Part shown: piece after piece, positions 52,901-59,342 of the stretch | Numbering within the stretch: position 1 is the stretch's first letter | Layout: each line of letters begins with the position of its first letter | Source: Tragulus kanchil | Taxonomy: Eukaryota; Chordata; Mammalia; Artiodactyla; Tragulidae | Direction: 5' to 3' | NCBI GenBank assembly: GCA_022376925.1 | Contig: JAIOJX010000026.1 | Location: forward strand, 249,609,330 to 249,673,329 | Length of the DNA: 64,000 nucleotides | Position numbers and translations under genes: made by a program | The notes under the pieces: model-generated | Database searches by the model: none | The model's input: the letters and a program-made list of their open reading frames with translations, nothing else | What the model was told of the DNA's origin: nothing

Positions 52901-55900
52901 TCGGTCCAGCTGCTCCGCAGCACGTGGTATCTTCCCAGGCCAGGGATCGAACTGGCGCCCCTTGCACTGCAAGGCGGTGTCCTTACCCACTGGACCACCA
53001 GGGGAAGCCCGAAATAATGAATTTTTAAAGTTTTGAGGTTTCCCTTATCAATTTTAAGTACACTTTGGCTGAGCAAATGATCATAGCATTGATGAGAATC
53101 TCAAGGTTTCATCTCATCCTCCATTAGCCTGCTTTCTAAGTCAAAAAATCATTCTAGGTAGATTGAAATACAAAATTGTTTAAGTCCAGAAGACAAATCC
53201 AAGACCTCTGTAGAAAAGGAAATTTATCCACCTCTCTCATGTTAACCTTTCTATTCTAGATAATTGACTAGATTAAAATGGAAATATCTGCCTAGCACAA
53301 TATGAGATGCACAGAAGTTACTCAATTTTTGTGGACTGATTTGGGTCATCAGTGGCACAAAGAAAAAAATCAGACTAAATCAAATTATAAATTAGTTTCC
53401 ACTCTGAATCAGCAATGAGCCTGTCATAGGCACCTAACAATTAAATAAAAAACAATTTAAATAAATTAGACACCATCAAATTCTCTGACACGTGCCACAT
53501 CCTGACACAATGCCTACTTGTTTTTGATTTGGGCTATCAAACTTAGGTGATGTGGAAAGGAATGTTCTTAGGGCTCAACGAAACTATCTGCTTGAGTGAA
53601 AAGAAGGACATTTGAGGTCTTATCAAAGGTCTTACAATTTTGAATAAATTTTCCCTGCACCCCTCTCCCTGGAGTGAACAGCCCTCTTCTAGGATCTGAC
53701 CAATGAGTCTCTGCTCCCCAGACTGCCCTCCCAACCTGAGTCTTTTCTCAGGGCTGGAGGGATGACACCAAAACTCATGAATGAGGAACTGGTGCGCAAT
53801 GAACAACATATGTTGGCAACAGCTGTCTTTTATTACACATTATCTAATATGAGAAATCTAAGTTTAGCAGTTTGGCAGAGCTGCAAACTACACATTCAAT
53901 TATGACTGCTGAGTAGACAAAACTCCTTAACCCCTTGATAGCTTCTTATCCTTGGGTCAGGAAGATCCCCTGGACAAAGGAATGGCTACCCTCTGCAGTA
54001 TTCTTGCTTGGAGAATTCCATGGACAGAGGAGTCTGGCAGGCTGCAGTGTATGGGGTCGCAAAGAGTCAGACCCAGTGGAGCAACTAACAATTTTGCTTT
54101 TTTTCAGCCTCGAATATAAAGATACCTGGGGTTGGGCTAAGGATGCTGTCTCTTTTGTCATCAGTCAGGTGACTTAAAAGATTAGAAAAAATCTAAACTT
54201 TGCCACTATGAGATGATTCACAGTGTCCCTGTTTAGTAAGAAACCAAGACCAAATTCTTCAGATGTCAGTTTGCAAAAAAATAGGAATAATCTACAGCAG
54301 AGCCAGATAGCCAGCCCTTCAGAGGAACTTGTAGTTTCATACTGTCACCACTCCTGCTGCTAAGTAACAGCCCGCTACTTCCTGTCCCCACTGTGTACTC
54401 ATTTCAAAGGGGGGGAACTGTAGTTTCATACTGTATCCGATAGGTCATCAGTGGCACAAAGAAAAAAATCAGACTAAATCAAATTATAAATTAGTTTCCA
54501 CTCTGAATCAGCAATGAGCCTGTCATAGGCACCTAACAATTAAATAAAAAACAATTTAAATAAATTAGACACCATCAAATTCTCTGACACGTGCCACATC
54601 CTGACACAATGCCTACTTGTTTTTGATTTGGGCTATCAAACTTAGGTGATGTGGAAAGGAATGTTCTTAGGGCTCAACGAAACTATCTGCTTGAGTGAAA
54701 AGAAGGACATTTGAGGTCTTATCAAAGGTCTTACAATTTTGAATAAATTTTCCCTGCACCCCTCTCCCTGGAGTGAACAGCCCTCTTCTAGGATCTGACC
54801 AATGAGTCTCTGCTCCCCAGACTGCCCTCCCAACCTGAGTCTTTTCTCAGGGCTGGAGGGATGACACCAAAACTCATGAATGAGGAACTGGTGCGCAATG
54901 AACAACATATGTTGGCAACAGCTGTCTTTTATTACACATTATCTAATATGAGAAATCTAAGTTTAGCAGTTTGGCAGAGCTGCAAACTACACATTCAATT
55001 ATGACTGCTGAGTAGACAAAACTCCTTAACCCCTTGATAGCTTCTTATCCTTGGGTCAGGAAGATCCCCTGGACAAAGGAATGGCTACCCTCTGCAGTAT
55101 TCTTGCTTGGAGAATTCCATGGACAGAGGAGTCTGGCAGGCTGCAGTGTATGGGGTCGCAAAGAGTCAGACCCAGTGGAGCAACTAACAATTTTGCTTTT
55201 TTTCAGCCTCGAATATAAAGATACCTGGGGTTGGGCTAAGGATGCTGTCTCTTTTGTCATCAGTCAGGTGACTTAAAAGATTAGAAAAAATCTAAACTTT
55301 GCCACTATGAGATGATTCACAGTGTCCCTGTTTAGTAAGAAACCAAGACCAAATTCTTCAGATGTCAGTTTGCAAAAAAATAGGAATAATCTACAGCAGA
55401 GCCAGATAGCCAGCCCTTCAGAGGAACTTGTAGTTTCATACTGTCACCACTCCTGCTGCTAAGTAACAGCCCGCTACTTCCTGTCCCCACTGTGTACTCA
55501 TTTCCTGAAAGTGTTATGAGTGGGGGGAGGGGTAGACCTATTCACAGAGGAGGTATTTTTGTTTTTGTTGTTTGTTTCAAAAGTCTCCAAATTGTGTCTT
55601 CTCTTCCCTTTCCAGTACCCTACTTCACTCCCCCAATTCTCTCATGAATACAGGCTTTTCCCCCTTTCTGAGTCAGAAGACTTAAGATAGGATGGCTCCA
55701 CAGAAATATTCCAATACAATCAAAATAATGGAACTGAGCTCAATTTCTTATCTGTAAGCGCTCTCAAGGAACCCAAAAACTGTAGAATGTTTCAGCTTCT
55801 CAGGGGAGTCTTAGCTCGTGAATATCTTTTTAAGAAACATTTTTGGATACAGTCTCAAAGCATACCACAACATGGATTAGAGAATACTTACCAAATTCTC

Positions 55901-58900
55901 TGGAATGAGTTTAACAGTTTTCTACTAAATACATTCATTAAGTGATCAAAATATATTGTTGCCATTAGGAACACTTAGAGAGTTTTGGGGACAGATAAGT
56001 ATGTGGTTAGAAATAATCAAAAAGCTCCTAAAGGGCAGAACCCATCTCAGAAATACATACATTACAAGGTTAGCACAAAATTCTGTATCTGACTTGTAAG
56101 TGAAATCACCCTTCCGGAAGTTATCTATTTATTTGATAACCAAAAGAAAGTCAGGCCAAGAGAGTCAGTTTGTGGTTCCACTAATGCACAGTCTTCTCTG
56201 CTTGTCAGGTTTTCGCTACAGCATTCAGTGAAAACTACTTTCCAAGGGTGACCTACTACCTCTGGGAGAATGAGTGTAAGGCTCAATGGCTACTCTTTCA
56301 GCACTGCAACATTCATCAAGATAACCTTACTTCCTCCTATCTCTTTCCTACAGCATTTTCTATTGCAGGGATTTCTTTTTCCCTAAAACTCTGTTCAGAA
56401 GTAGAAGCCATATTGGGAGTGTGTCACCTCCTACAAATACAGGTACTGAGATAATATAAACACAGAGAAATCTCTTTTTAAATAAAGTTGAATGTAAACA
56501 CCCAAATGACTCTTAAGGTTAACCTGAAACTACCAGCTAACCAGATACAGCTCTGCAGAAACCAAAGCCAACGATAACAAGAAGTATGAATTGTTGACGT
56601 CAGCCCTGAAAGGGTTGAAAATAACAGTGGGCAGAAAACACCTGCCTGTGGGATTGCTTCACAGGGATCTCGTTGCCTGCAATTCAGTCAGTGCCAAATG
56701 AGTGGTTATTTTCTAAAGACCAGTTAAAGCTGACTAACATCTATCTGGAAAATTCTGAACTGTTGGGAGAAACTTGCATCAAGTCTCATTGATGATAATT
56801 GTCCAGAATCAAATGTATCATATACAAATACTTCTACTTGCTTTTTTTTTTCTTAAGTATATCTCACAACAATAAGAAAAAGTTGTTCAAATGGAAGGAG
56901 CCTTATCACAGGAAAGATATGAGAAAAGGGAGAAGAAAAGATCTACAAAAGATAAGAACATATGAGTAAAATAATTGGCATGGAAGTGTGTATTTATGTG
57001 TACGTAGATACTATACACATTATATACATACACACACATGTGTGTGTGCATCTTATATACTTAAATCCCTCTCATCTTCTCCAATAGCCTCCTACTGATT
57101 ACTGCTTTTCAGTTCATGCTCTTTTCACTCAGGCTTAATACCAGTTGTAGCTCCCCTTTCTTCACTGCCTTTCGAAGGCGAGTCTTTAGGTTTTTTCTCC
57201 ATTCTTTTGGTTCTTCTTTCACCAACCACTGAAAAATTTGCTCCCTTACCACTAGTCTTCACTCACTTACCGACAAGCATGTTTCCAGAGTAAGGTTCCT
57301 AAAATTTTGTCCTCAGTCATGCTCAGTTGGTTCCTTGTGTTGGTCAGATTACTACTTTCTCAGGGGAAATGTCCAAGTGTTGTGAAAAGCAGCCCTGCTC
57401 TGAGGTCTCCGCTCCTCTCCCACACAACATTCAGCAGGTCCGCCCAACACAATAATGTACTGTTATTTAAATGCCTTAAGGGCCCCAAGATCTGTCCCTC
57501 AGCATTTTAATTATTCCTTTGCTCTGGAATACCCTTCAATATCTGGAATATCTATCCCTCAAGGTTGTATTCAAAGACAAGTACTTGGATTAGAGCATGT
57601 ATGTTATTTTACATTATATAATACCTACTTGTTCTGTCTACTCAATTATAAACCTGATAAGGCCAGGAAATGTGTTCTTCTCATCTTTATACATCCTACA
57701 CTGTTGTACACCAGAAAAGTGAATAAAGATTTTGGTACTTACCACAGTTCGCTTTGTTTCCAGACAGTAAATTGACAGGAATGTTTATCACTAAATTAAG
57801 CTTAATGTCATAAAGGCACTTTGGGATTGAAAAAGATCAATCACTCAAACCAGGACAAATTATTCCCTTACATTCTTGTGAAAAATACCAAGGAATCAGA
57901 CTTACATCCCTAAGAAAAGATCACGACACTCTCACTACAGTGTTAACTCTCTAATCCTGAAATTAGAAGTTTTTAGAGGAACATACGATGTGCATACAAG
58001 ATGTAATGCTTTGAAGTAATTCTAAATATTTTTGAATTTAGATATGTGGGGCACTGTAGCAAGATATGTATGTGGGGCACTGTAGCAAGAATTAACCCAA
58101 ACCTGAAGAGGTATTTTCATTTAATTTTTTTATACAGTGAAAATGAAAAAAAAAAAACAAAACTCAAATAAATCCAGTTGGACATGAATTTTTCCAAATG
58201 AATTTTCTTCTCTAGAGAAATACTTTGCAATCTAAATTAAAATAATAGCACAATTATTGAGAACATACTACATGTCAGTCACTCTGTAAAGTTCTGTGCA
58301 TGTCCTCCCTTTCACTGCAGAAGATCCCCATAGGGTGGTTCTATTATTACCTTCATTTCATAAAAAAGAACCCTGAATCTTAGAGAAAAAAATGACTTAT
58401 TCAAGATCCCACAGCTAGTAAGTGGCAGACCTTGTATTCATTTATCCAAAAAGTCTTAATTCCCAATAGAGTTAGGTATGTGCCAATGCCCCAGAGCTAA
58501 GATAATCTTGTCAATAAAATTTGCCATAAAAAAGTATTCTCTTTGGATAGTGAGCTGAAATGACTATCAAAGACTAGAAGAGAGTCCAGAAGGGAAGGAA
58601 TCAATGGGAGTCATACAGGAAAAAGGTATAATAATTCTCAAACTGGTTGTGTCTGTATACACCATCTTCAATTGATGAACTTAATGGGTTTTATTTTACC
58701 TGAATTCCTCTTCTAGTGAGAAAACACTCTTTCAGCTTTTTCTTAAAAATGTTTTCTTACCATCTTAAATTAAGACTTAATGACAAGCGCAGGAGCACTC
58801 TGGGCTCCTCACCTCTTTCCCTACCCATATTCTGAGCCACTAATTGTAGAGCCCTTGAAATAACATTTTTAACATACAGTCAGACAAACATTATCACTCT

Positions 58901-59127
58901 GCTCTCAAGAGAACAAGAACACTGTAAAAGGTTAAAAATAGCAATCATACCTGTTTTCTTCCCCGAGGCAAAGTAGCCACAGTATCTGCCAATGTTTGAA
59001 GCCTTCTATTATCATCGTCCATGGGAAAATTGCCTGGGAGTGTGGAGTAAGAGCTATACGCTGGACCAGCACAGTACTCCACAAAATTGCCATTGCTGTT
59101 CTGTTTCCTGAGCCTTTGTAAAGACAT
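19455..59127 (-). CDS. CYTIP: CYTIP gene, eight coding exons, cytohesin-interacting protein
   Basis: Coding span from ATG (59127) to TAA (19455-19457). CYTIP is a leukocyte cytoplasmic adaptor that binds cytohesin-1 (an ARF GEF) and sorting nexin 27 and modulates integrin-mediated adhesion; this role is known for the family, not seen here. In the sequence, eight exons of 177, 50, 55, 103, 94, 70, 67 and 461 coding nt join in frame to 358 residues. The PDZ domain is about residues 77-166, with the carboxylate-binding loop as GTFGFEI near residue 87. A coiled coil follows at about 168-200, then a serine-rich tail ending EEEESRF. I recognised the protein from exon 1 (ATLPRGRKQ), the PDZ segment ([14 protein letters not shown]) and the conserved C-terminus. 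Exons 4, 5, 6, 7 and 8 each occur twice inside about 1.1 kb direct duplications. Including extra copies of 4+5 (197 nt), 6 (70 nt) or 7 (67 nt) would break the frame, so a functional gene needs one copy of each. Confidence 0.95.
20125..20334 (-). mobile_element. Bov-tA SINE (antisense) in CYTIP intron 7, copy 1 of 3
   Basis: GACTGTAGCCTGCCAAGCTT, TTTTCCAGATAAGAATACTG, CCCAACCCAGGGAACAAACC and TTCTTTACCACTGTGCCACC. Same element at 21199-21408 and 22294-22503 because duplications 8 and 9 overlap it. Confidence 0.85.
20529..20989 (-). CDS. CYTIP: CYTIP terminal coding exon 8, upstream copy
   Basis: 461 coding nt from acceptor GTTTCTAG to stop TAA. It reads [16 protein letters not shown], then the serine-rich tail with [50 protein letters not shown] and the C-terminus [21 protein letters not shown]. 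Basic/serine stretches and a DSEDGYQT acidic patch are typical of CYTIP. Identical translation to 19455-19915. In the assembly this copy is reached first, so a transcript could end here if a polyadenylation signal follows. Confidence 0.93.
21199..21408 (-). mobile_element. Bov-tA SINE (antisense), copy 2 of 3
   Basis: Identical by eye to the element at 20125-20334, with matching flanks; not an independent insertion. Confidence 0.85.
22294..22503 (-). mobile_element. Bov-tA SINE (antisense), copy 3 of 3
   Basis: Third copy of the same insertion, 1095 bp from copy 2. Confidence 0.85.
23779..23804. repeat. Poly-A tract
   Basis: Twenty-six or so A residues with no SINE or L1 body recognised beside it. 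Confidence 0.9.
24719..24785 (-). CDS. CYTIP: CYTIP coding exon 7, downstream copy
   Basis: Second copy of the 67-nt coiled-coil exon, same splice sites and translation. Inclusion of both copies would add 1 modulo 3 nt and shift the frame. Confidence 0.9.
25110..25275 (+). mobile_element. MIR-family SINE relic
   Basis: CACCTGTAACATGAGGACAA, TGTCATGAGGATTGTAAGAT and AGCTTAGTAAATGTTCAAAA in MIR order. Copy at 26186-26351, and its tail again at 27424-27482. Confidence 0.65.
25795..25861 (-). CDS. CYTIP: CYTIP coding exon 7, upstream copy
   Basis: A 67-nt exon with acceptor TTTCTCAG and donor GTAAAT. It reads [20 protein letters not shown] then LH plus the first base of Gly. This is the main part of the coiled coil, in which CYTIP proteins contact cytohesin-1. 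It is identical to the copy 1076 bp away at 24719-24785. Confidence 0.9.
26375..26845 (+). mobile_element. L1 3' end with A-rich tail
   Basis: GAAGATGTGGCACGTATATA, AGGTACACCCCACTGTATGT and TTGTAAATCAACTGTATTTC followed by AATTAAAAAATAAA, the typical artiodactyl L1 3' UTR end. 5'-truncated. Copy at 27505-27975. Confidence 0.85.
27505..27975 (+). mobile_element. L1 3' end, duplicate copy
   Basis: Same insertion as 26375-26845, carried by duplication 11. Confidence 0.85.
29290..29390 (+). mobile_element. L2/MIR-type 3' end relic
   Basis: CCTAGCTCAGTGCTCAGTAC followed by CTGCTCAGTAAATGCTGGCT and GTGAATAAATGAA, the common end of L2 and MIR3 copies. Confidence 0.6.
29510..29722 (+). mobile_element. 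Bov-tA SINE (sense)
   Basis: CTCTGGCAGCTCAGACAGTA, ATCCACCTGCAATGCAAGAC, TTCCATTCCTGGGTCAGGAA and GAATTCCATGGACAAGCTAT, ending GAGTGACTAACAC. Single copy. Confidence 0.87.
30780..30945 (+). mobile_element. L1 3' end relic
   Basis: ACTATATACCTGAAACTAAC and TTGTAAATCAATTACACTTC before an A-rich tail. Old and short. Confidence 0.65.
31170..35060 (+). mobile_element. Decayed L1 ORF2 region
   Basis: Sense L1 ORF2 motifs: GAAAATTACAGACCATTCTA (about 31685), CAAAGCAAGGATGCCTACTA (reverse transcriptase core, about 32070) and TTCATTATATGCTGATAATA (about 34850). Full of stops and AT-rich. 31909-33973 is doubled by duplication 12. Stretch 34140-34780 is not clearly L1. Confidence 0.7.
31909..33973. 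repeat. Direct duplication 12 (31909-32940 = 32941-33973)
   Basis: Offset 1032 bp, the smallest of the series, with abutting copies. Lies in decayed L1 sequence; an A run differs by one base. Confidence 0.93.
35172..35506 (+). mobile_element. Young CHR-like SINE, complete
   Basis: Second independent member of the GC-rich family (GTGCCGCGGAGCGG, CCCGCCCATTCC, AAATAAATAAAATTTT tail). Exact 15-bp target-site duplication AGAAAATACAGAATG at 35157-35171 and 35507-35521. Copy at 36286-36620. Confidence 0.88.
36286..36620 (+). mobile_element. Young CHR-like SINE, duplicate copy
   Basis: Identical insertion with the same target-site duplication, carried by duplication 13. Confidence 0.87.
37616..37685 (-). 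CDS. CYTIP: CYTIP coding exon 6, downstream copy
   Basis: Same 70-nt exon as 38777-38846 with the same splice sites, lying in copy 1 of the 37474-38634 / 38635-39801 duplication. Heptad-like leucines ([10 protein letters not shown]) start the cytohesin-binding coiled coil. Confidence 0.9.
38777..38846 (-). CDS. CYTIP: CYTIP coding exon 6, upstream copy
   Basis: A 70-nt exon with acceptor TTTAAAACAG and donor GTAATT. It completes Thr160 and reads [20 protein letters not shown] then VLK: the last PDZ strand and the start of the coiled coil. It is identical to the copy at 37616-37685, 1161 bp away. Its length of 1 modulo 3 means double inclusion would shift the frame. Confidence 0.9.
39609..41801. 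repeat. Direct duplication 15 (39609-40676 = 40734-41801)
   Basis: Offset 1125 bp with a 57-bp filler (40677-40733) that contains an altered echo of TATAAAGAGGCAAGAAATTT found 45 bp further on. Confidence 0.93.
40258..40415 (+). mobile_element. MIR SINE relic
   Basis: GATCTCAGCCCTGGCACTTA, CACTCAGTTTATAAATAGGA and GATGATTATAAGGAGTAAAT in MIR order. Copy at 41383-41540; a third copy at 42622-42732 lacks 31 bases. Confidence 0.75.
41600..42035 (+). mobile_element. L2 LINE 3' end relic
   Basis: CTTGAACATGCCAAGCCCAC, TCAGCTCAAAGTTCACCTTC and the end AGTATTTGCTCAATAAATAT plus TGAATGAGTGAAT. The left part also lies at 40475-40676. Full copy at 42792-43227. Confidence 0.75.
42792..43227 (+). mobile_element. 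L2 LINE 3' end relic, duplicate
   Basis: Same relic as 41600-42035, 1192 bp away, carried by duplication 16. Confidence 0.75.
43800..43893 (-). CDS. CYTIP: CYTIP coding exon 5, downstream copy
   Basis: Second copy of the 94-nt PDZ exon, same reading frame and splice sites as 44889-44982. It ends with AC of a Thr codon that exon 6 completes with G. It lies next to the end of another duplication (42572-43759). Confidence 0.86.
44109..44211 (-). CDS. CYTIP: CYTIP coding exon 4, downstream copy
   Basis: Second copy of the 103-nt PDZ exon, 1089 bp from the copy at 45198-45300, with the same splice sites and no coding difference that I can see. It lies in the 43452-44540 / 44541-45629 duplication. 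Either copy would make a normal protein; both cannot. Confidence 0.86.
44889..44982 (-). CDS. CYTIP: CYTIP coding exon 5, upstream copy
   Basis: A 94-nt exon encoding [20 protein letters not shown] then [11 protein letters not shown], the C-terminal half of the PDZ domain with its alpha-B helix. Acceptor CTCCCAG and donor GTAACT. It matches 43800-43893. Continuing transcription from here, the assembly meets exons 4 and 5 again. Using both pairs adds 197 nt (2 modulo 3) and shifts the frame. Confidence 0.88.
45198..45300 (-). CDS. CYTIP: CYTIP coding exon 4, upstream copy
   Basis: A 103-nt exon with acceptor TTTTACAG and donor GTAAGT. It encodes [20 protein letters not shown] and then [14 protein letters not shown], the middle strands of the PDZ domain, and ends with the first base of a Gly codon. 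It matches the copy at 44109-44211. In transcription order it comes first and is the copy nearest exon 3. Confidence 0.88.
45525..45850 (+). mobile_element. CHR-type SINE in CYTIP intron 3
   Basis: TTTCCCAGGTGGCTCAGTGA head, GGGCAACTAAGCCTGAGGGC, GAAGCCACCACAATGAGAAG and a CCAAAAATAAATAAACAA tail. The first 105 bp occur also at 44437-44541, cut by the join. Confidence 0.83.
46021..48223. repeat. Direct duplication 18 (46021-47120 = 47125-48223)
   Basis: Offset 1104 then 1103 bp (one A fewer in copy 2). Non-coding. Confidence 0.93.
48358..48412 (-). CDS. CYTIP: CYTIP coding exon 3, start of PDZ domain
   Basis: A 55-nt exon with acceptor TTTTTACAG and donor GTGGGC. It completes Arg76 and reads [23 protein letters not shown] is the PDZ carboxylate-binding loop (the GLGF equivalent). 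It ends in phase 0. Not duplicated. The 222-nt intron 2 separates it from exon 2. Confidence 0.92.
48635..48684 (-). CDS. CYTIP: CYTIP coding exon 2 (residues 60-76)
   Basis: A 50-nt exon bounded by acceptor TTTTTCAG and donor GTAAAG. It reads [16 protein letters not shown] and then two bases of an Arg codon completed by exon 3. The serine-rich RSSSL motif before the PDZ domain is typical of CYTIP. It is too short to appear as an open frame and was found by matching phase and sequence. Not duplicated. Confidence 0.9.
48898..51232. repeat. Direct duplication 19 (48898-50065 = 50066-51232)
   Basis: Offset 1168 bp, abutting. One substitution close to the end of copy 1 (TTTGACCCC versus TTTTACCCC). 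Confidence 0.93.
49455..49565 (+). mobile_element. Bov-tA SINE 3' fragment
   Basis: CCTGGTGTGCTGCTGTCCAT, GGGGTGGCAAGGAGTCAGAC and ACGATTTAGTAAGTGAAC. Copy at 50623-50733. An A-rich purine tract (49350-49385) precedes it. Confidence 0.75.
51558..51877 (-). mobile_element. Young CHR-like SINE, antisense
   Basis: Third independent member of the GC-rich family, reversed: (TTTA)n tail at left, GCGGGCGGGCCACTTC and CCTCCCATCGCGGTGGCG inside, CACCAGGGGAAGCCC at the right end. Target-site duplication GAAATAATGAATTTTT at 51542-51557 and 51878-51893. Lacks about 11 bases in the GCGCATGCGCCC area relative to the others. Confidence 0.88.
52691..53010 (-). mobile_element. Young CHR-like SINE, antisense duplicate
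   Basis: Same insertion as 51558-51877 including the target-site duplication, in duplication 20. Confidence 0.87.
53344..55504. repeat. Direct duplication 21 (53344-54405 = 54443-55504)
   Basis: Offset 1099 bp; the 37-bp filler 54406-54442 carries an echo of GTAGTTTCATACTGT from 75 bp upstream. Confidence 0.93.
53950..54092 (+). mobile_element. Bov-tA SINE 3' part
   Basis: GGTCAGGAAGATCCCCTGGA, TTGGAGAATTCCATGGACAG, GGTCGCAAAGAGTCAGACCC, GAGCAACTAAC. Copy at 55049-55191. Confidence 0.85.
57030..57047. repeat. (AC)n/(GT)n perfect palindrome
   Basis: An 18-bp perfect inverted repeat of AC then GT around a central CATG. It is alternating purine-pyrimidine and could form a small hairpin or Z-DNA. 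Confidence 0.85.
57060..57730 (+). mobile_element. Possible ancient L2 relic
   Basis: CTTTGCTCTGGAATACCCTT and CCCTCAAGGTTGTATTCAAA resemble the L2 3' region, but the match is weak and interrupted. Confidence 0.3.
58043..58090. repeat. Short tandem repeat, 22-bp match at 26-bp offset
   Basis: A 22-base stretch starting TATGTGGGGCACTGT at 58043-58064 recurs exactly at 58069-58090. Confidence 0.9.
58252..58450 (+). mobile_element. MIR SINE
   Basis: Clear MIR: TTGAGAACATACTACATGTC, GGTGGTTCTATTATTACCTT, TCAAGATCCCACAGCTAGTA, AGTGGCAGACCTTGTATTCA. Near full length, in CYTIP intron 1. Confidence 0.85.
58951..59127 (-). CDS. CYTIP: CYTIP coding exon 1 (residues 1-59)
   Basis: Starts at the ATG at 59127-59125 and ends with a CAG codon before the donor GTATGATT (58950 downward). 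It encodes [15 protein letters not shown]... to ...ATLPRGRKQ, the known CYTIP N-terminus, low in complexity and lying before the PDZ domain. The exon ends in phase 0. The sequence just before the ATG on the minus strand reads CTCACA, a moderate Kozak context. This exon is not duplicated. It is separated from exon 2 by the longest intron, about 10.3 kb as assembled. Confidence 0.93.
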
Positions 59128-59342
59128 TGTGAGCAGAGATTACTCCAGGTAGCACATGGTTGAGTGGCCTTGCAGGGTGGGGGAAGCTAAAATTATAACC
59201 CTCTGACAAGTAATCAAAAGTAGCAAAGCAGAAAGAGCCCATGTGACTTCTGTGGTTTGAAGTACTTGTTACACAAATCCTATCTTGAAGTTCACTCCCA
59301 TTTCTCATTGCTTTTTTTTTCTTTAAGCCACTGAGAGGAAGC
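59128..59342 (-). promoter_or_regulatory. CYTIP 5' UTR and proximal promoter region
   Basis: Single-copy sequence between the CYTIP start codon and the first upstream duplication. I see no TATA box or CpG island. A RUNX-like TGTGGTTT lies at 59251-59258, and GAGGAAGC near 59335 carries an ETS-type GGAA core. Both suit a haematopoietic gene but such short motifs occur by chance. The transcription start cannot be placed from sequence alone. Confidence 0.35.

Larger units (their letters stand above)
50938..53178. repeat. Direct duplication 20 (50938-52045 = 52071-53178)
   Basis: Offset 1133 bp. The 25-bp filler 52046-52070 resembles a degraded form of the sequence upstream of 50938. Includes an antisense young SINE with its target-site duplication. 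Overlaps duplication 19. Confidence 0.94.
48685..58950 (-). other. CYTIP intron 1
   Basis: About 10.3 kb as assembled, with donor GTATGATT at the right end and acceptor TTTTTCAG at the left. It contains three of the 1.1 kb duplications, a young CHR-like SINE, Bov-tA fragments and a MIR. The part 55505-58250 is single-copy; apart from a possible weak L2 relic near 57060-57730 and a small AC/GT palindrome I see nothing identifiable in it. Confidence 0.8.
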
